A DNA stretch of 64,000 nucleotides from Metaphire vulgaris (GCA_018105865.1 CM030849.1:3594013-3658012), one strand, 5' to 3'. Counted from the stretch's first letter, positions 11,931-22,190 are shown. Program-made: numbers and translations. The notes: generated from the sequence alone by a model not told the origin.

Positions 11931-13064
11931 TTAAACCATGTAGTTTCTCTGGCACTTTTGAACCCAAACCACCTTCCTCATTACGGAAATTGCTGCCTTT
12001 TTGATGGTTGATGATCTCTTTCTATTAGTGAGATGAACGTTGTAAACCTTGTAGTGGCATGAACCAGCATTGGTGCTGGAGATGAAAAGGCTGGAGTTCT
12101 GCAGGTTCTGGGCCACGATGTTAGCGGCGATCATCGCATTCGGGTTGATGTGAAGAGACCTTTCACGGTCGATTATCGTCAAACGTATGCAGGCGGCGAG
12201 CAGTTTGAGAACGTGATGCGGAGCCCAGCAGACGAGAAACACCACGGTGACGACGAAGAGCATGGCCGTCACCCGCCACACCTGCGTCTTGCGTTGACGG
12301 CGGACAGGGGACCGTGGCTGGGCGAGCAGACGGCGCAGAAGCCGGACGTAGCAGACGGCCATGACGACGATCGGAACGAGGAATCCGATGACCAGTTCGA
12401 AGTTCGCCCACATCCACAGATGTTCAGCCAGGCGTCGCGGCGGCCAGCATACGCGACATAGTGTCCTCCCGGACATCCTGTCCGTCACGGCGTCAGAGTA
12501 GAGCCACAGCGGGGTCATGATGACGAGACAGATCGCCCAGGTCACGGCGCAGACGACGAGGGCGTTACGGCGGGTACGGTACTTGAGCGAATCGAAGGGG
12601 TGGACGACCGCCAAGTACCGGTCGATGCTCATGAGGGTCATGGTGAAGATGCTGGCGTACAGGTTGACCCCGCGGAACACGTTCATGACCTTGCAGAGGA
12701 CGGGGCCGAACAGCCAGTTGCTGGTGTAGGAATTGTGGGCGGTGAAAGGGAGAGTGGCTAGAAACAGGTCGTCGGCCACGGCGAGGTTCAGAATGAAACA
12801 GTTGGCGACGCTTCTCAGGTGCTTCGTTCGAATCAAGGCATAGACCGTCATCGTGTTACCCAAAGTACCAAAGGCAAAGGTCGTCAGGTACAGTACCAGC
12901 ATCGCGTTCCGCATGACCTCTGGTTGACCCGACCCGGTTGGACGGTAGCTTCCGTTTGCGATTCGCGTCGACGCGTCGAGAACAGAAGTATTCAGTATCT
13001 GTCTCATGATAACCGCCAGTATCCTACTGTCACTCGACAGGCAGTAACTTGCGGACTCATTCAT
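11931..13064 (-). CDS. Class A (rhodopsin-like) GPCR, somatostatin/allatostatin-C-like
   Basis: A single 377-codon exon. From the first Met: two N-glycosylation sites in the N-terminus (Asn25, Asn37); TM1 about 54-78 with the GN motif (Asn70); TM2 with NLAVADD (Asp98); Cys124 and Cys203 for the extracellular disulfide; DRY at 148-150; TM5 with Pro231; TM6 with CWAP (Cys279, Trp280, Pro282). The LNLAVADDLF, SIDRYLAVVHPF and ACIRL contexts resemble peptide receptors of the somatostatin/opioid/allatostatin-C group. By family it would be a plasma-membrane receptor coupling a peptide ligand to G proteins. Odd feature: helix 7 lacks NPxxY, with HYKVY in about that place, and the C-tail is short, so the 3' end may be diverged, spliced elsewhere or frameshifted. 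GC-rich compared with its flanks. Receptor class sure, ligand unknown. Confidence 0.85.
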   Translation of the reverse strand: MNESASYCLSSDSRILAVIMRQILNTSVLDASTRIANGSYRPTGSGQPEVMRNAMLVLYLTTFAFGTLGNTMTVYALIRTKHLRSVANCFILNLAVADDLFLATLPFTAHNSYTSNWLFGPVLCKVMNVFRGVNLYASIFTMTLMSIDRYLAVVHPFDSLKYRTRRNALVVCAVTWAICLVIMTPLWLYSDAVTDRMSGRTLCRVCWPPRRLAEHLWMWANFELVIGFLVPIVVMAVCYVRLLRRLLAQPRSPVRRQRKTQVWRVTAMLFVVTVVFLVCWAPHHVLKLLAACIRLTIIDRERSLHINPNAMIAANIVAQNLQNSSLFISSTNAGSCHYKVYNVHLTNRKRSSTIKKAAISVMRKVVWVQKCQRNYMV

Positions 13065-13141
13065 CGCCGAGTTCCGGTTATAGAGACTTCCGGTTATTTG
13101 GATTTTAGGTATAAATCGACAGTAGAAAGATGAAACAAAGA

Positions 13142-13600
13142 TTTCGTTAAAATTCTCACCAGATTTGGTCGGATTTGAAACGATTATTTAAAACGGAAAA
13201 GCTATTCTTTCGCCAAGATTAACATTTAATCCAATTCATTTAATAAAAATTTCCAGTGTACTTTAATCCCATTTTAGACAACAATCGAAGACAATCGGTA
13301 AAATCCATAGCGTCAGACGCTTTGACCACTTGACGTGACGAATGAGGAACGAATCACGTGACGTGCTGCGGCGTCCGGTTGCCGCCGTTTAAGCAACAAT
13401 ATCCTTTGGATTTATCCGGTAGTAGCCCATAGCTTCATTTGACATTGACTCTGGAAACTGTGGAAAGCATTCACAGAGGCGGCACATAGTGAACCAAATG
13501 GACTTCTATCTTAGGAACATTGGACACAAAACTAATTTAATAGACAAGCACAGCGGCGGAGCATTTCAACCTTAACGATTCAATTGGAAGACCAATACTG
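13142..13600. repeat. Dispersed ~450-bp repeat at the 5' flank of the GPCR, second copy at 52040-52480
   Basis: The two copies align along most of their length. Shared blocks include agctattctttcg, cagacgctttgacc, gaatcacgtgac and ggatttatcc; later blocks are agcattcacagaggc, then tggacttctatct and gaacattggacac. Both are on the + strand. Here the copy starts about 80 bp upstream of the receptor's ATG, so it may supply promoter or 5' UTR sequence. The repeat class is unknown. Confidence 0.8.
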
Positions 13601-14639
13601 TTCTGGAAGTCTAATCGGGTCCATAGGTCTAGTACTAGACACAAAATCTGTGGGTTTTCGTTCGATTTCCGCTCTAGGGTAATTTGAAGTGGTTAGGAGA
13701 CATCGCTGCCTGTGCGAGTCTGCGAGAGCCGCTAGGGGCGCTAACGGGGCTTGGACCTTGGTCCGCCAGCATACCGCTTGAAGACGTAAACCGAGTCTGC
13801 CATCTTCCGCCCTCCACTAATGGTCGAAGATTTTTCAGGAAAATACTCCAACAACCATTTCTTTTGTTTAACACAACACTACGCACATTGTCCGTTTTCT
13901 GAACCATTTGTAAAAGGCGCTGACCGAAGTGTATTTGTACCTTGGAGAGTCCTCTGATGATATCTATGAAATTATGTCGTCTAATTGCTTTCGACAACAA
14001 TTTTTAGTCGATTTTTTTGCAAGTTTGTTCTTTCATTTCGTTGATTGGAAAACGTTCACTTCTGCAAAGGTTTGTGTACGTGGAAGTTAACACGAAATGT
14101 AAATGTCAAAATTAATTTGTAATTTAGAAATCTGGGCGATGGTTGTCAACCAGAAAAGTCGAAGTCAGTACATCTGTTTTTGAATAATGAATATTGACCA
14201 CCGGTACGCTAGGTGGCGATCACGAAGACACCTGGCTAGATATGTGCCTTACAAAAGCCATTTCTGTTTAGAGACACATCTTGCTTATTTTGTTTTGACG
14301 CAATAATGTCATGACAAGCATACAAAAAATCTTAGGCCATTAATTTATTTAACTAACTCAATGTAAAAACGGATAATTAGGATCCCCATTTAGGGGTTAA
14401 TGAATTAGTCTTGTCGTCTATGGTTTGTTCGTAGTTATGGCTATGTTGTTTGATTCGTTTATTGGAAGTGTAGGCGTGTGTTTAATCATTAGTCTAGGTC
14501 AATACTGTTGTCATTTTGTCAATGCCGTCGTTATTAATTGAATGTAAGATTAAAATAGAAATTTTGCGGACGATTCAAATACTTAAAACAAAAATTTCAA
14601 AATGAAATGAAATCCAAAAGTTGCTCACTAACTTTAGGC
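13601..14639. other. Intergenic, no feature recognised
   Basis: Only short frames. I recognise no family. Confidence 0.5.
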
Positions 14640-14795
14640 CTAATACAAGTTGTTCACGGATGCAGTTCTGGCCTTTTTCGATTGTAATAATCTTACAGCA
14701 TGCGCTGATTGATAAAAAAAATTAGTTGGCTACGTGCTTATAAGTTGCCACCTCAACGGCCCCCTTCCACTTACCAAATCCTGGAGCCGCCACTG
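14640..14795. mobile_element. 3' part of a hAT-type MITE
   Basis: Ends in tggagccgccactg (14782-14795), identical to the right end of the complete MITE at 37447-37626. The block ggcccccttccacttaccaa also corresponds. Left end missing or decayed. Confidence 0.6.
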
Positions 14796-15032
14796 ATTTC
14801 CCTGTATTATTGGGCTTGCTTAGACTTAGTACTAGACAAACTAATCAGTGTACGCTAAGTTACGGCATAGGATGTTTTCAGGCTTTAGTCGTTTTAGGCT
14901 GCATTTGATTGCGTTGGTTTCTTAGTTCTCGTTAACGGTAATGATTCTCGGGAAGATAAAGCTATAATATCTAATATGTAAGTAAATTGTATTTTATTGC
15001 CAATTGCGTGACTGCTTTTTCGTTGGCAAGAA
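14796..15032. other. Intergenic, no feature recognised
   Basis: No gene or repeat recognised. Confidence 0.5.
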
Positions 15033-15120
15033 GTTAGTTAGTTAGTTATAGTTATAGGCTGATTTACATAGCGCTATTTCCTAGCGAGCTAGAATCAAGA
15101 GTGCTTCACATTTTACTAGA
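15033..15120 (-). mobile_element. 3' UTR and (AACT)n tail of an L2-type LINE
   Basis: Read on the - strand, agcactcttgattcta leads to a tagcgctatgtaaat-type end and an AACT repeat tail. The longer copy at 31845-32072 has the same order. The ORF part is missing here. Confidence 0.6.
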
Positions 15121-15184
15121 GGAGTGTCCAAACAGATCTGAGCAATAACAATTGTTTAGAAGACCAAATTCTATTAAACGTTTT

Positions 15185-15467
15185 CAGGGACGGTTCCACG
15201 TTGTGAATGACTGGGGATGCATCTCCGCATCGACCTTTTTTTTGCTTGCCAACGTTTTTCTGCATGGTTTACAGGCGTAACTGGGCTAAACATAGATAAT
15301 GACCTTTTTAGCTTGTCAGATTTTTTCGATATTTATTGCAGGGTTTACTGCGTTCGGGACTCATACAGTTCGCCATCTTCCTAGAAATTCATTCCATCAT
15401 TTCATCCCCCACCAACTTCCCAAAAATTCATTGCATCCTCCATCAATAGTTCTTGGAACCGACACTG
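15185..15467 (+). mobile_element. hAT-type MITE, 283 bp
   Basis: The left end CAGGGACGGTTCCA and right end TTGGAACCGACACTG are inverted. The interior aligns with the MITE at 384-693 (ctggggatgcatct, tttttgcttg). The target duplication is poor (aacgtttt/cccgtctt), so it is an older copy. Confidence 0.7.
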
Positions 15468-15604
15468 CCCGTCTTAATGATACATGAAAGTGGACGGAAA
15501 CTCAGACAATTGACTTCTAAATATTAGTATTGATTGCTATTTCAATAGAATATTTTTAAACAAGACTAAGTGCTGAGTTTGTATTGATGAACTTTGCAAT
15601 TGCT

Positions 15605-15790
15605 GGTGTATCGGTGGCGCAGTGCTTAGCGAAATCTGTCAGTTTTTGTGTAAAGGGTTCAAATCTCCGTCGAGGCCGAACCCGCTTCTGCCCAAGACGC
15701 TCGTCTGCGAATACTTATTCGAATACTTATCCCGGGTGTTTACACTGTAGATAGAGGCGGCATATAAATGGCTGGCAACTGTATTCATTC
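15605..15790 (+). mobile_element. tRNA-derived SINE
   Basis: The head has a polymerase III A-box-like tggcgcagtgcttag (about 15615-15629) and a B-box-like gggttcaaatc (15655-15665), at tRNA spacing. It does not fold as a full tRNA: the acceptor ends do not pair well. A non-tRNA body follows to about 15790. Confidence 0.65.
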
Positions 15791-16002
15791 GGTCAATTCC
15801 GTCAAAGTTCTGTTGACCTTAATTCGTATACGCAGGACTGCTTGGTCGTAAAATCATCGTCCTCCGGTGACTAGAGTTGTTTAAAAAGAAGCATAGAATA
15901 GAATCCGTATTTCTAGGTCGCAGAAGAATGGTCGTATAGGCCTTCGTTAATTTTTAATATCATTCGTAGATAGTTAATTCCAAAAGGAGGTGTGATTTTG
16001 AC

Positions 16003-16500
16003 TATTGCATCCTGTCCTACTTTGTTCCTTGGGCTGGCGACTTTAGCTACACAATCCTGTTATGCAAATGATGGACCATATCAAGGCGTGAAGCACTGAC
16101 GCTGCCTCGGCAGTAGAAGATACAAATACTTTAGAAACAAGCGAACAGACTTCTCTCAATGTTAAGGTAGTACATCCTGTCCTACTTTGGTCGTTGAACT
16201 GGCGACTCAATAGTTGCAAAATTCTGCTAATGACATGATTGCACATATCAGAGAGCGACGCTGCCTCTGTAGTAGGTCCTAAATGATATAATTATTAGAA
16301 GCTAGCTCCCAGACTTCGCAATTATAAAATAGTACATCCTATTCAAGCGAGTTCTTCGCAAATGATTTCCGGGTATCCCATTGTTCGTAATTTCACTTAG
16401 CTGCCTCCTCAGACTTCGCAATAACAAAATAATGCATCCTGATCAGGCAAGTTCGACGCAAATGGGCTCCATTGTTCCACTTAGCCGTCATTTAGAAATG
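16003..16500. repeat. Degenerate tandem repeat keyed on tacatcct
   Basis: Units begin near 16005, 16168, 16330 and 16432 with gcatcctgtcctactttg-like text and share ctggcgac, gctgcctc and cagacttcgcaat blocks. The first two are about 163 bp apart and later ones are shorter. No coding sense. Confidence 0.65.
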
Positions 16501-16570
16501 GTGCCCGGAATTTACTAAATACGCCATTGACCGTTACTTTCGTGAGAATGCATAATTTTTAGCCTCTACG

Positions 16571-16641
<71 letters not shown>

Positions 16642-16665
16642 GAGGAAGAAGAAGTAGTAGAAGAA
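16571..16665. repeat. (TAA)n with a GAA-rich end
   Basis: About 70 bp of TAA units are followed by aagaagaag-type purine sequence. Confidence 0.95.
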
Positions 16666-16869
16666 GAATGTGATTATTACGCCATCTTCAACGTTGTCAT
16701 TTGGAACAGAAATTGGATCTCTCTGGAGACCATAAGCCTTATTCTCGACTCCAGATTGCTGCCTAACATTCTGGTTCGGTACTCGCTCTTCAAATATTTA
16801 ATTCTAGAAAACGCAGTGCTGGAGTTATGAAATTTGAGCTGGGAGTTGAGGACTAAAATTCAATAAATG

Positions 16870-17579
16870 ACAGAAGCTGAATGTACCCGACATGCGATTT
16901 TTGGAAGAATGTTTCTGGCCAGCTCTCGTAGTTTTGGGTATTCCGTTGCTGCAGTTTTCACGTGCAGCGGATCGTTCTCATCAGCAAACCTTCTTCACAA
17001 GCTGCTCATTACTCTTCAACTCAAGCAGTTCCATTTGAAGATGAAACGGTGCCCTATCTGTCTCCATCAGATGAGGAGAGCTTAAGACTACTTAATGTTG
17101 TTGAAATCTTCTCAGAATCTTGGAAACGGGCGGCGAATTCCTGCAACAGCTTACCGAAAGCACCAGTATGGTGGATGGTTGAAATATCGTCTGCTTGTAT
17201 GTCTTTGCTGTCAATCAGAGCCATAAGTTGTGGAAACTGACATGAATTACGCTGCTGCAGATGATTTTTTGAGGAGACGACATTTGTAAAGGAAGTCTTT
17301 AACTTTTCTATGCATGAGGCAAGCTGTTGTTGTTTGCCTTGCAGACCTTGATTAGGATACATGTAGCTGAGGTGGATTAGCAAATCTACCAGAAAAGCCA
17401 GGGATGTGAGGAAAGATTGAGCAAGGGGCAGTCCTTGTAATTTTATAAAATAAAATTCCACTATTTCCTGCCTATGCCAACGGCCGCCATAACATACATT
17501 TTAAAATACATGTGCACGGCCGCACAAGTTGTTACCCACGGCCGCTTGCGGCCGTACTGCCGCAGGTTGCGCATCGCTG
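16870..17579 (-). pseudogene. hAT transposase remnant (GTF2IRD2/ZBED-like C-terminal half)
   Basis: The - strand frame 17461-17054 contains FLTSLAFLVDLLIHLSYM and KLKTSFTNVV. It ends in a FAARFQDSEKI segment, the layout of hAT transposases of the kind domesticated as GTF2IRD2 and FAM200. Across frame breaks below 17054 there are remains of the dimerisation region (YPKLREL-like). The sequence CAGCGATGCGCAACCTGC, read on the - strand from 17579, looks like the transposon's terminal repeat. Frameshifts and stops make it dead. Source copy for hAT MITEs cannot be assigned. Confidence 0.65.
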
Positions 17580-17587
17580 GTCTATAG

Positions 17588-18440
17588 GCCTACTGTAAAG
17601 ATCCTCTGCCTGTAAAGATCCTCCTTAAGTAGTGCTGTTCGTCCGCTGATCCATCTGGTCCAGATTACTCCTTCAAAGGATCGCGATTAGTTCGATCGAT
17701 GACAGATTTTTTCGCTTTTCGATCGCAACATTCCGAGATTTACGACCGATAAACTGAGAAAGGAAAATTCGAGAAAATCCGCTTAAAATCAGTTTAAAAG
17801 ACGTACCAATCAGGGACGTCATTGGGGAGGAGGGACCATTGCACCCTGATTTTTACGGGTAAACCTTTTTCGAGTAGAAATCACACAAATTAATTATATA
17901 TCAAGTTATAATTAATGCTGTTACAACAGAAACTGTGTTCTCAATAATGTTTTTATAATTTTATTACAATCACTGGTATGTACTATGTAGTATCGTATGT
18001 GGCATGTACTCTGGACAAAACCAATTTGCATACTGCCAAGACATTTAGAAAAATACTGCCTGCCTTGCAGTCGAAAGTCTTGCCCTGGAAAACAATGAAA
18101 TTACAGCCCTGGTACTAACATGGCGGTGATTTTGTGGATAAACTGGTGGTGCTACTATGAAGGAATTCTGTGGGGCGCATTATTCACCATGATCTGCATT
18201 TGTAGTTCCGCAAGAAACTCTGTGCGCAAAAGAGTTGACTGCAACTAATTGCCTCACTCATTTGACGCGATCAAGCATTTGTTGTACATCTTTTCGTCCG
18301 TAGAAGTTGACTTTATCTTCTTCACTGACGAAACGGTCAGGTCTTCACGTTACGCGTCACGTGTCACTGCAGGAGACTGCCACCCACTCAATATGCTCTC
18401 AAATGTATACAGTGTAGTGAATAATTACGTTGTTTTTTGT
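17588..18440. other. Intergenic with scraps of old MITEs
   Basis: A sequence CAGGGACGTCATTGGGGA near 17814 resembles a hAT end, but no partner was found. Otherwise no feature. Confidence 0.45.
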
Positions 18441-18550
18441 TTCGAGACATACAATTGCTACAAATAAAACATGCAATACGGTGGCGGGCCGGATGAAACT
18501 GGCCCGCAGGCCGGATCCGGCCCGCGGGCCGCCAGTTGGACAACCCAGAT
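18441..18550. mobile_element. hAT-like terminal region, GC-rich
   Basis: A clustered ggcccgcaggccgg/ccggcccgcgggcc palindrome is followed by gccagttggacaaccc. Such gcggcccgc ends occur in hAT elements related to the transposase remnant at 16870-17579. The other end was not identified. Confidence 0.4.
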
Positions 18551-18844
18551 CTAGCATGACTCAGTGAACTGCGCTGATATAGACTGGCAGTAATATCTCA
18601 GGGTCCGAGCAAAAAGATCCCCGCCGTGTCTGCCACGATGACACACGCACAATAGCTACATTTTCCTAGTTTAGTACTGGTGTAGGCTTCAATGTATCAG
18701 CGTCTGCAGCAAATTAGCATTTGGTGATGGGTGGGCAGCGAGGCGGGGAGAGATGGATTTCCGACTTGTCACTGCCGCGCGTTCAAATATGGCAAGTTAT
18801 CTTCATTCTTCTGACGTTCGTATTGATAACCCCGGATCCCTGTT

Positions 18845-18932
18845 TAAAAGGGGAAAGGAGGGAAATGAAAGAGAGGGAGGGAGGAAATGAAGGAGAGGAA
18901 GGAAAGAAAGGGAAGAGGGAAGGAGAGGCGGG
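18845..18932 (+). repeat. Polypurine tract (GGGA/GGAA)n
   Basis: About 88 bases that are almost wholly purine on the + strand. It could form triplex DNA. The Glu/Gly-rich frame across it is low complexity. Confidence 0.9.
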
Positions 18933-19015
18933 TGTTTTTCTCCGGTCGACATTTCTTTTAGCCACGACAATGATCTTTAGAATAATTCAAGACCTACTAA
19001 AGCGGTGCAATGTTG

Positions 19016-19018
<3 letters not shown>

Positions 19019-19064
<46 letters not shown>

Positions 19065-19104
19065 ACAGTCAAAGTGTAAGTAACATATATATATATATAT
19101 ATAT
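19019..19104. repeat. (TA)n with a solo MITE end
   Basis: Two TA runs are separated by gttacagtcaaagtgtaag. This is one short end of the MITE family that follows, caught in the microsatellite. Confidence 0.85.
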
Positions 19105-19108
19105 GTTA

Positions 19109-19373
19109 CAGTCAAAAGTCAAATCAGGCAATGTTGACATTGCCTGCAATTTTTCGCCAATGTCGACATAAGCCGTTTAACTCAGGCAATGTCGACATTG
19201 ACTGAAATTGCTAGGCATTGTTCAACAATGCCTGAAATTTGCTCAGATTTTCTACACACTTTGCCTGAAATCTTTATCTGTGATGGAATAGCAGCAGGTA
19301 AATGTCGGCATATGTCGACATTGCCTACAAATTTCAGGCAGTGTCAACATTGCCTGATTTCACACTTTGACTG
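19109..19373. mobile_element. Tc1/mariner-like palindromic MITE, copy 1, 265 bp
   Basis: Starts CAGTCAAAAGTC and ends CACTTTGACTG between TA dinucleotides, as Tc1/mariner elements do. The interior is built from repeated self-complementary modules such as ggcaatgtcgacattgcc and ggcattgttcaacaatgcc. Other copies lie at 20517-20691, 20710-20896 and 21474-21758. No transposase. Confidence 0.8.
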
Positions 19374-19384
19374 TAACATATATA

Positions 19385-19386
<2 letters not shown>

Positions 19387-19434
<48 letters not shown>

Positions 19435-19445
19435 ATGTGTGTGTG
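19387..19445. repeat. (TA)n-(TG)n microsatellite
   Basis: A TA run turns into GT units. Confidence 0.95.
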
Positions 19446-19568
19446 TTATTAATGTTGTAGAACTGTTTTCTATTACTGCGTATTCCTTTATTTCATTTGA
19501 ACTTAATAAAGTTTTTGGCAGTTATTAATGTTTTAGAACTGTTTTATATTACTGCTTGCAACGTTTAA

Positions 19569-20450
19569 GGGGCCATCCATATAGCACGTACGCAAAAATG
19601 TCATATTTTCAACCCCCTCCCCTGCTGCACATCGTACATTTTGGTTACCCTCTCCCTATGCTTACGTATAAATTAGCACCCCCCGCACGGTGCAAATTAA
19701 TTTTTAGCCATGACCAAAAAGCATTTGTTTACTATTAGATTAAAGGTTTTTAAATATTTAAATAACCGTGGGAACAATAGTCGGGACCCTTTGTTTGACC
19801 GTGAGAAAGTAATTTTATTCAAATCAAATGTTTGTATGAATATTCCAGCCTTCTAACTATTTATAAATTTGAATGCGCGTACGTACAAATTCAGTCGTGA
19901 CCCCCTCCACCCCGTACGCTTTCGTACGCAAAATCGCCTAAATCTCAAGAGTGTCCGGCGAATTCGGTCCAGGCTATATCGGACAGGACAAAACGGGTGG
20001 GCGAATTCGAACCGGCGAATTCGGCGCATTGGTGCTGTGTGATGGATGCAATAATGACCGGTGGTAAGTCAAATCAGAAGCGGGCAAATTTTTGGTAAAT
20101 AAAGCAATTTTTAAAATTTAAGTGCTAAATGAAATTTTCGCCATTTAACCCTTGAAGGTGGGCTAAAAAGTACTATTGCAGTAAAGACAGGGCACATCAT
20201 TATCCTTTTCTGCTTGCATTTGGTCCCCAATTGTTAATTAGGATTGTGCATTTGAACGTTGTTTTTGTTTAAGTCTGGTCCGAATTTGCCGGCCCCTATT
20301 GACCGGTTATTTTTGGTTCGAATTCGCCGGTCCAAATTTTTTTTTCCGAATTCGCCGGCTCCAATTGTCCGGTCCGATATCGCCCGGTCCGAATTGACCT
20401 AGCACCATCTCAAGTCCCCATCGGTGCGTACGTACTATATGGACGGCACC
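19569..20450. mobile_element. PIF/Harbinger-like MITE with TAA target duplication
   Basis: The left end ggggccatccatatag(c)acgtacgc and the right end gcgtacgtactatatggacggcacc are inverted. TAA flanks both sides (19566-19568 and 20451-20453). The other arm of the surrounding palindrome preserves the empty site with a single TAA. A related shorter copy lies at 48641-48774. The element carries a nested insertion at 19950-20406. Confidence 0.75.
19950..20406. mobile_element. Nested MITE rich in CCGGCGAATTCGG motifs, 8-bp target duplication
   Basis: The exact duplication atctcaag flanks it (19942-19949 and 20407-20414). The ends are inverted over about 40 bp with mismatches (gaattcggtcc and ggctatatcggac on the left; gtccgatatcgcccggtcc on the right, read forward). 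Variants of cgaattcgccgg occur at least four times. The 8-bp duplication suggests hAT mobilisation. Confidence 0.7.
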
Positions 20451-20516
20451 TAATTTGCGACTCATTTAATTTTTGCTATGTTACACGTTGGTGCATGCAT
20501 AGCTCCATTATACAGT

Positions 20517-20691
20517 GCTATTCCATCACGGATAAAGATTTCAGGCAAAGTGTGTAGAAAATCTGAGCAAATTTCAGGCATTGTTAAACAATGCCTAAAA
20601 ATTTCAGTCAATGAAGAGTGAAACGGCTTATGTCAACATTGCCTAAAAATTTCAGGCAATGTCAACATTGCCTGATTTCACACTTTGACTG
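20517..20691 (-). mobile_element. Mariner-like palindromic MITE, copy 2 (half element)
   Basis: Contains the modules of copy 1 in reverse order and ends CACTTTGACTG before TA. The outer half is missing. Inverted partner of copy 3. Confidence 0.75.
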
Positions 20692-20709
20692 TAATATATA
20701 TATATGTTA

Positions 20710-20896
20710 CAGTCAAAAGTGTGAAATCAGGCAATGTTGACATTGCCTGAAATTTTTAGGCAATGTCGACATAAGCCGTTTCACTCGGGCAATGTCGACA
20801 TTGACTGAAATTGTTAGGCATTGTTTAACAATACCTGAAATTTGTTCAGATTTTCTACACACTTTGCCTGAAATCTTTTTCTGTGATGGAATAGCA
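20710..20896 (+). mobile_element. Mariner-like palindromic MITE, copy 3 (half element)
   Basis: Starts CAGTCAAAAGTGTGAAATC after TA and matches copy 1 until gatggaatagca, where it breaks off at the same point as copy 2. Confidence 0.75.
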
Positions 20897-21270
20897 CTGT
20901 ATATGGAGCTATGCATGCACCAATGTGTAAAGTTACTTGTAACATAACAAAAATTAAATGAGTTGCAAATTAAATGTTGCAAGCAGTAATATAAAACAGT
21001 TCTGAAACATTAATAACTGCCAAAAACTTTATTAAGTTCAAATGAAATAAAGGAACAATCTGTAGTAGAAAACAGTTATACAGGTCCCTACACCCCCCTC
21101 TAAAATTTGAGACCGCCGCCACCCCCTCCAACACCCCCAATCTGAGCCAGGGATGACCTTTTTGTTTGCCAAGGTTTTTAAAAGACTTCATAAGGTTTTT
21201 GGTACTTTTCGGTTAATTCACCGCCAACAAGGGGTAAATGTAAGTGATTGTCAGTTAAATCACCGCCAAT

Positions 21271-21338
21271 TTAACCCTAACCCAAACCCGTACACTAAAC
21301 CTAGCCCTAACCCAAACCCTAAACCTAACCCCTAAACT
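21271..21338. repeat. Degenerate telomere-like (CCCTAA)n patch
   Basis: Units ccctaa, cccaaa and ctaaac follow each other in irregular order. This is an interstitial short tract, not a chromosome end. Confidence 0.7.
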
Positions 21339-21473
21339 TATTCTTATTAGATTAACTCTTTTGAAAGCCTGACAACTAATTATTATTTCTGCGAATTTAA
21401 CGAAGAGAACCCTTTCATGATTAAAATTTCTCAAAACTTCGGTCAAATTACGTCATCCAATCAATCGTCATAG

Positions 21474-21758
21474 CAGTCAAAGTGTGAAATCAGGCAATGT
21501 TGACATTGCCTGAAATTCTTAGGCAATTTCGACATATCCCGATTCTAAGTTAAGCCTCATTCACTTAGACCTGCTGCTATTCGATCGCAGATAAGGATTT
21601 CAGGCAAAGTGTGTAGAAAATCCGAGCAAATTTCAGGCATTGTTAAACAATGCCTAACAATTTCAGTCAATGTCGACATTGCCCGAGTGAAACGGCTTAT
21701 GTCGACATTGCCTAAAAATTTCAGGCAATGTCAACATTGCCTGATTTCACTTTGACTG
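21474..21758 (-). mobile_element. Mariner-like palindromic MITE, copy 4, 285 bp
   Basis: Complete with both ends (CAGTCAAAGTGTG and CACTTTGACTG) and the ggcaatgtcgacattgcc-type modules, in the orientation opposite to copy 1. A (TA)n-(TG)n run follows at 21763-21838. Confidence 0.8.
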
Positions 21759-21803
<45 letters not shown>

Positions 21804-22050
21804 TGTATATGTGTGTATGCGTGTGTGTGTGTGTGTGTGAAACTAAATGTAACATTTCAAAAGCAACTTTAAAAATTGCAAAAACCTGTGTAAAAGTGGG
21901 CCGGCGTTACAAAATTTCCCGGGCCGTTTTGCAGGCCAGTCCAACCCTGAACACGACAGGTATTATTACATAATATAGCGATAACCACGTTTAGTCAAAT
22001 GAAACTGGAAGATAAAATCAGGATCTAATCTATCCTGTCTATAAACATAT

Positions 22051-22190
22051 TGCGATATCCGTGTGATATCTGAAATGACTATTTCTGTAGATTATAATAT
22101 CACTTTTGGGCATTTGCATTATGTTTCAGTTTTAGTAGGCGAATACAGAAGAGAATCGTCGGAAATGTGGAGGCAGTGACGCAGACTAGA
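22051..22190 (+). promoter_or_regulatory. Upstream block shared by the two ankyrin-cGLR loci
   Basis: gtgtgatatctgaaatgact, then a gggcattt block, a ggcgaatacagaagag block and a ggaggcagtga block, align with 44075-44195 in front of gene 2. It may be promoter, 5' UTR or simply part of the duplicated segment. No TATA box chosen. Confidence 0.5.

Larger units (their letters stand above)
19453..21083. repeat. Giant interrupted palindrome, arms of about 360-380 bp
   Basis: The left arm is 19453-19567 plus 20454-20697. The right arm is 20704-21083 in inverse orientation. Removing the 0.88-kb insertion at 19569-20450 makes the left arm read continuously (gcaacgtttaatttgcgact), matching the right arm's gcaacatttaatttgcaact. 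The centre is a short (TA)n between two inverted MITE halves. Confidence 0.8.

Noticed and set aside
12150..12461. Open frames on the + strand across the GPCR
   Set aside because: They are antisense shadows of the receptor frame; the receptor motifs are on the - strand.
15605..15680. Functional tRNA gene
   Set aside because: A and B boxes are present, but the acceptor stem does not pair and a body follows; SINE head is the better reading.
21271..21338. Telomere end
   Set aside because: Too short and irregular, with ordinary sequence on both sides.
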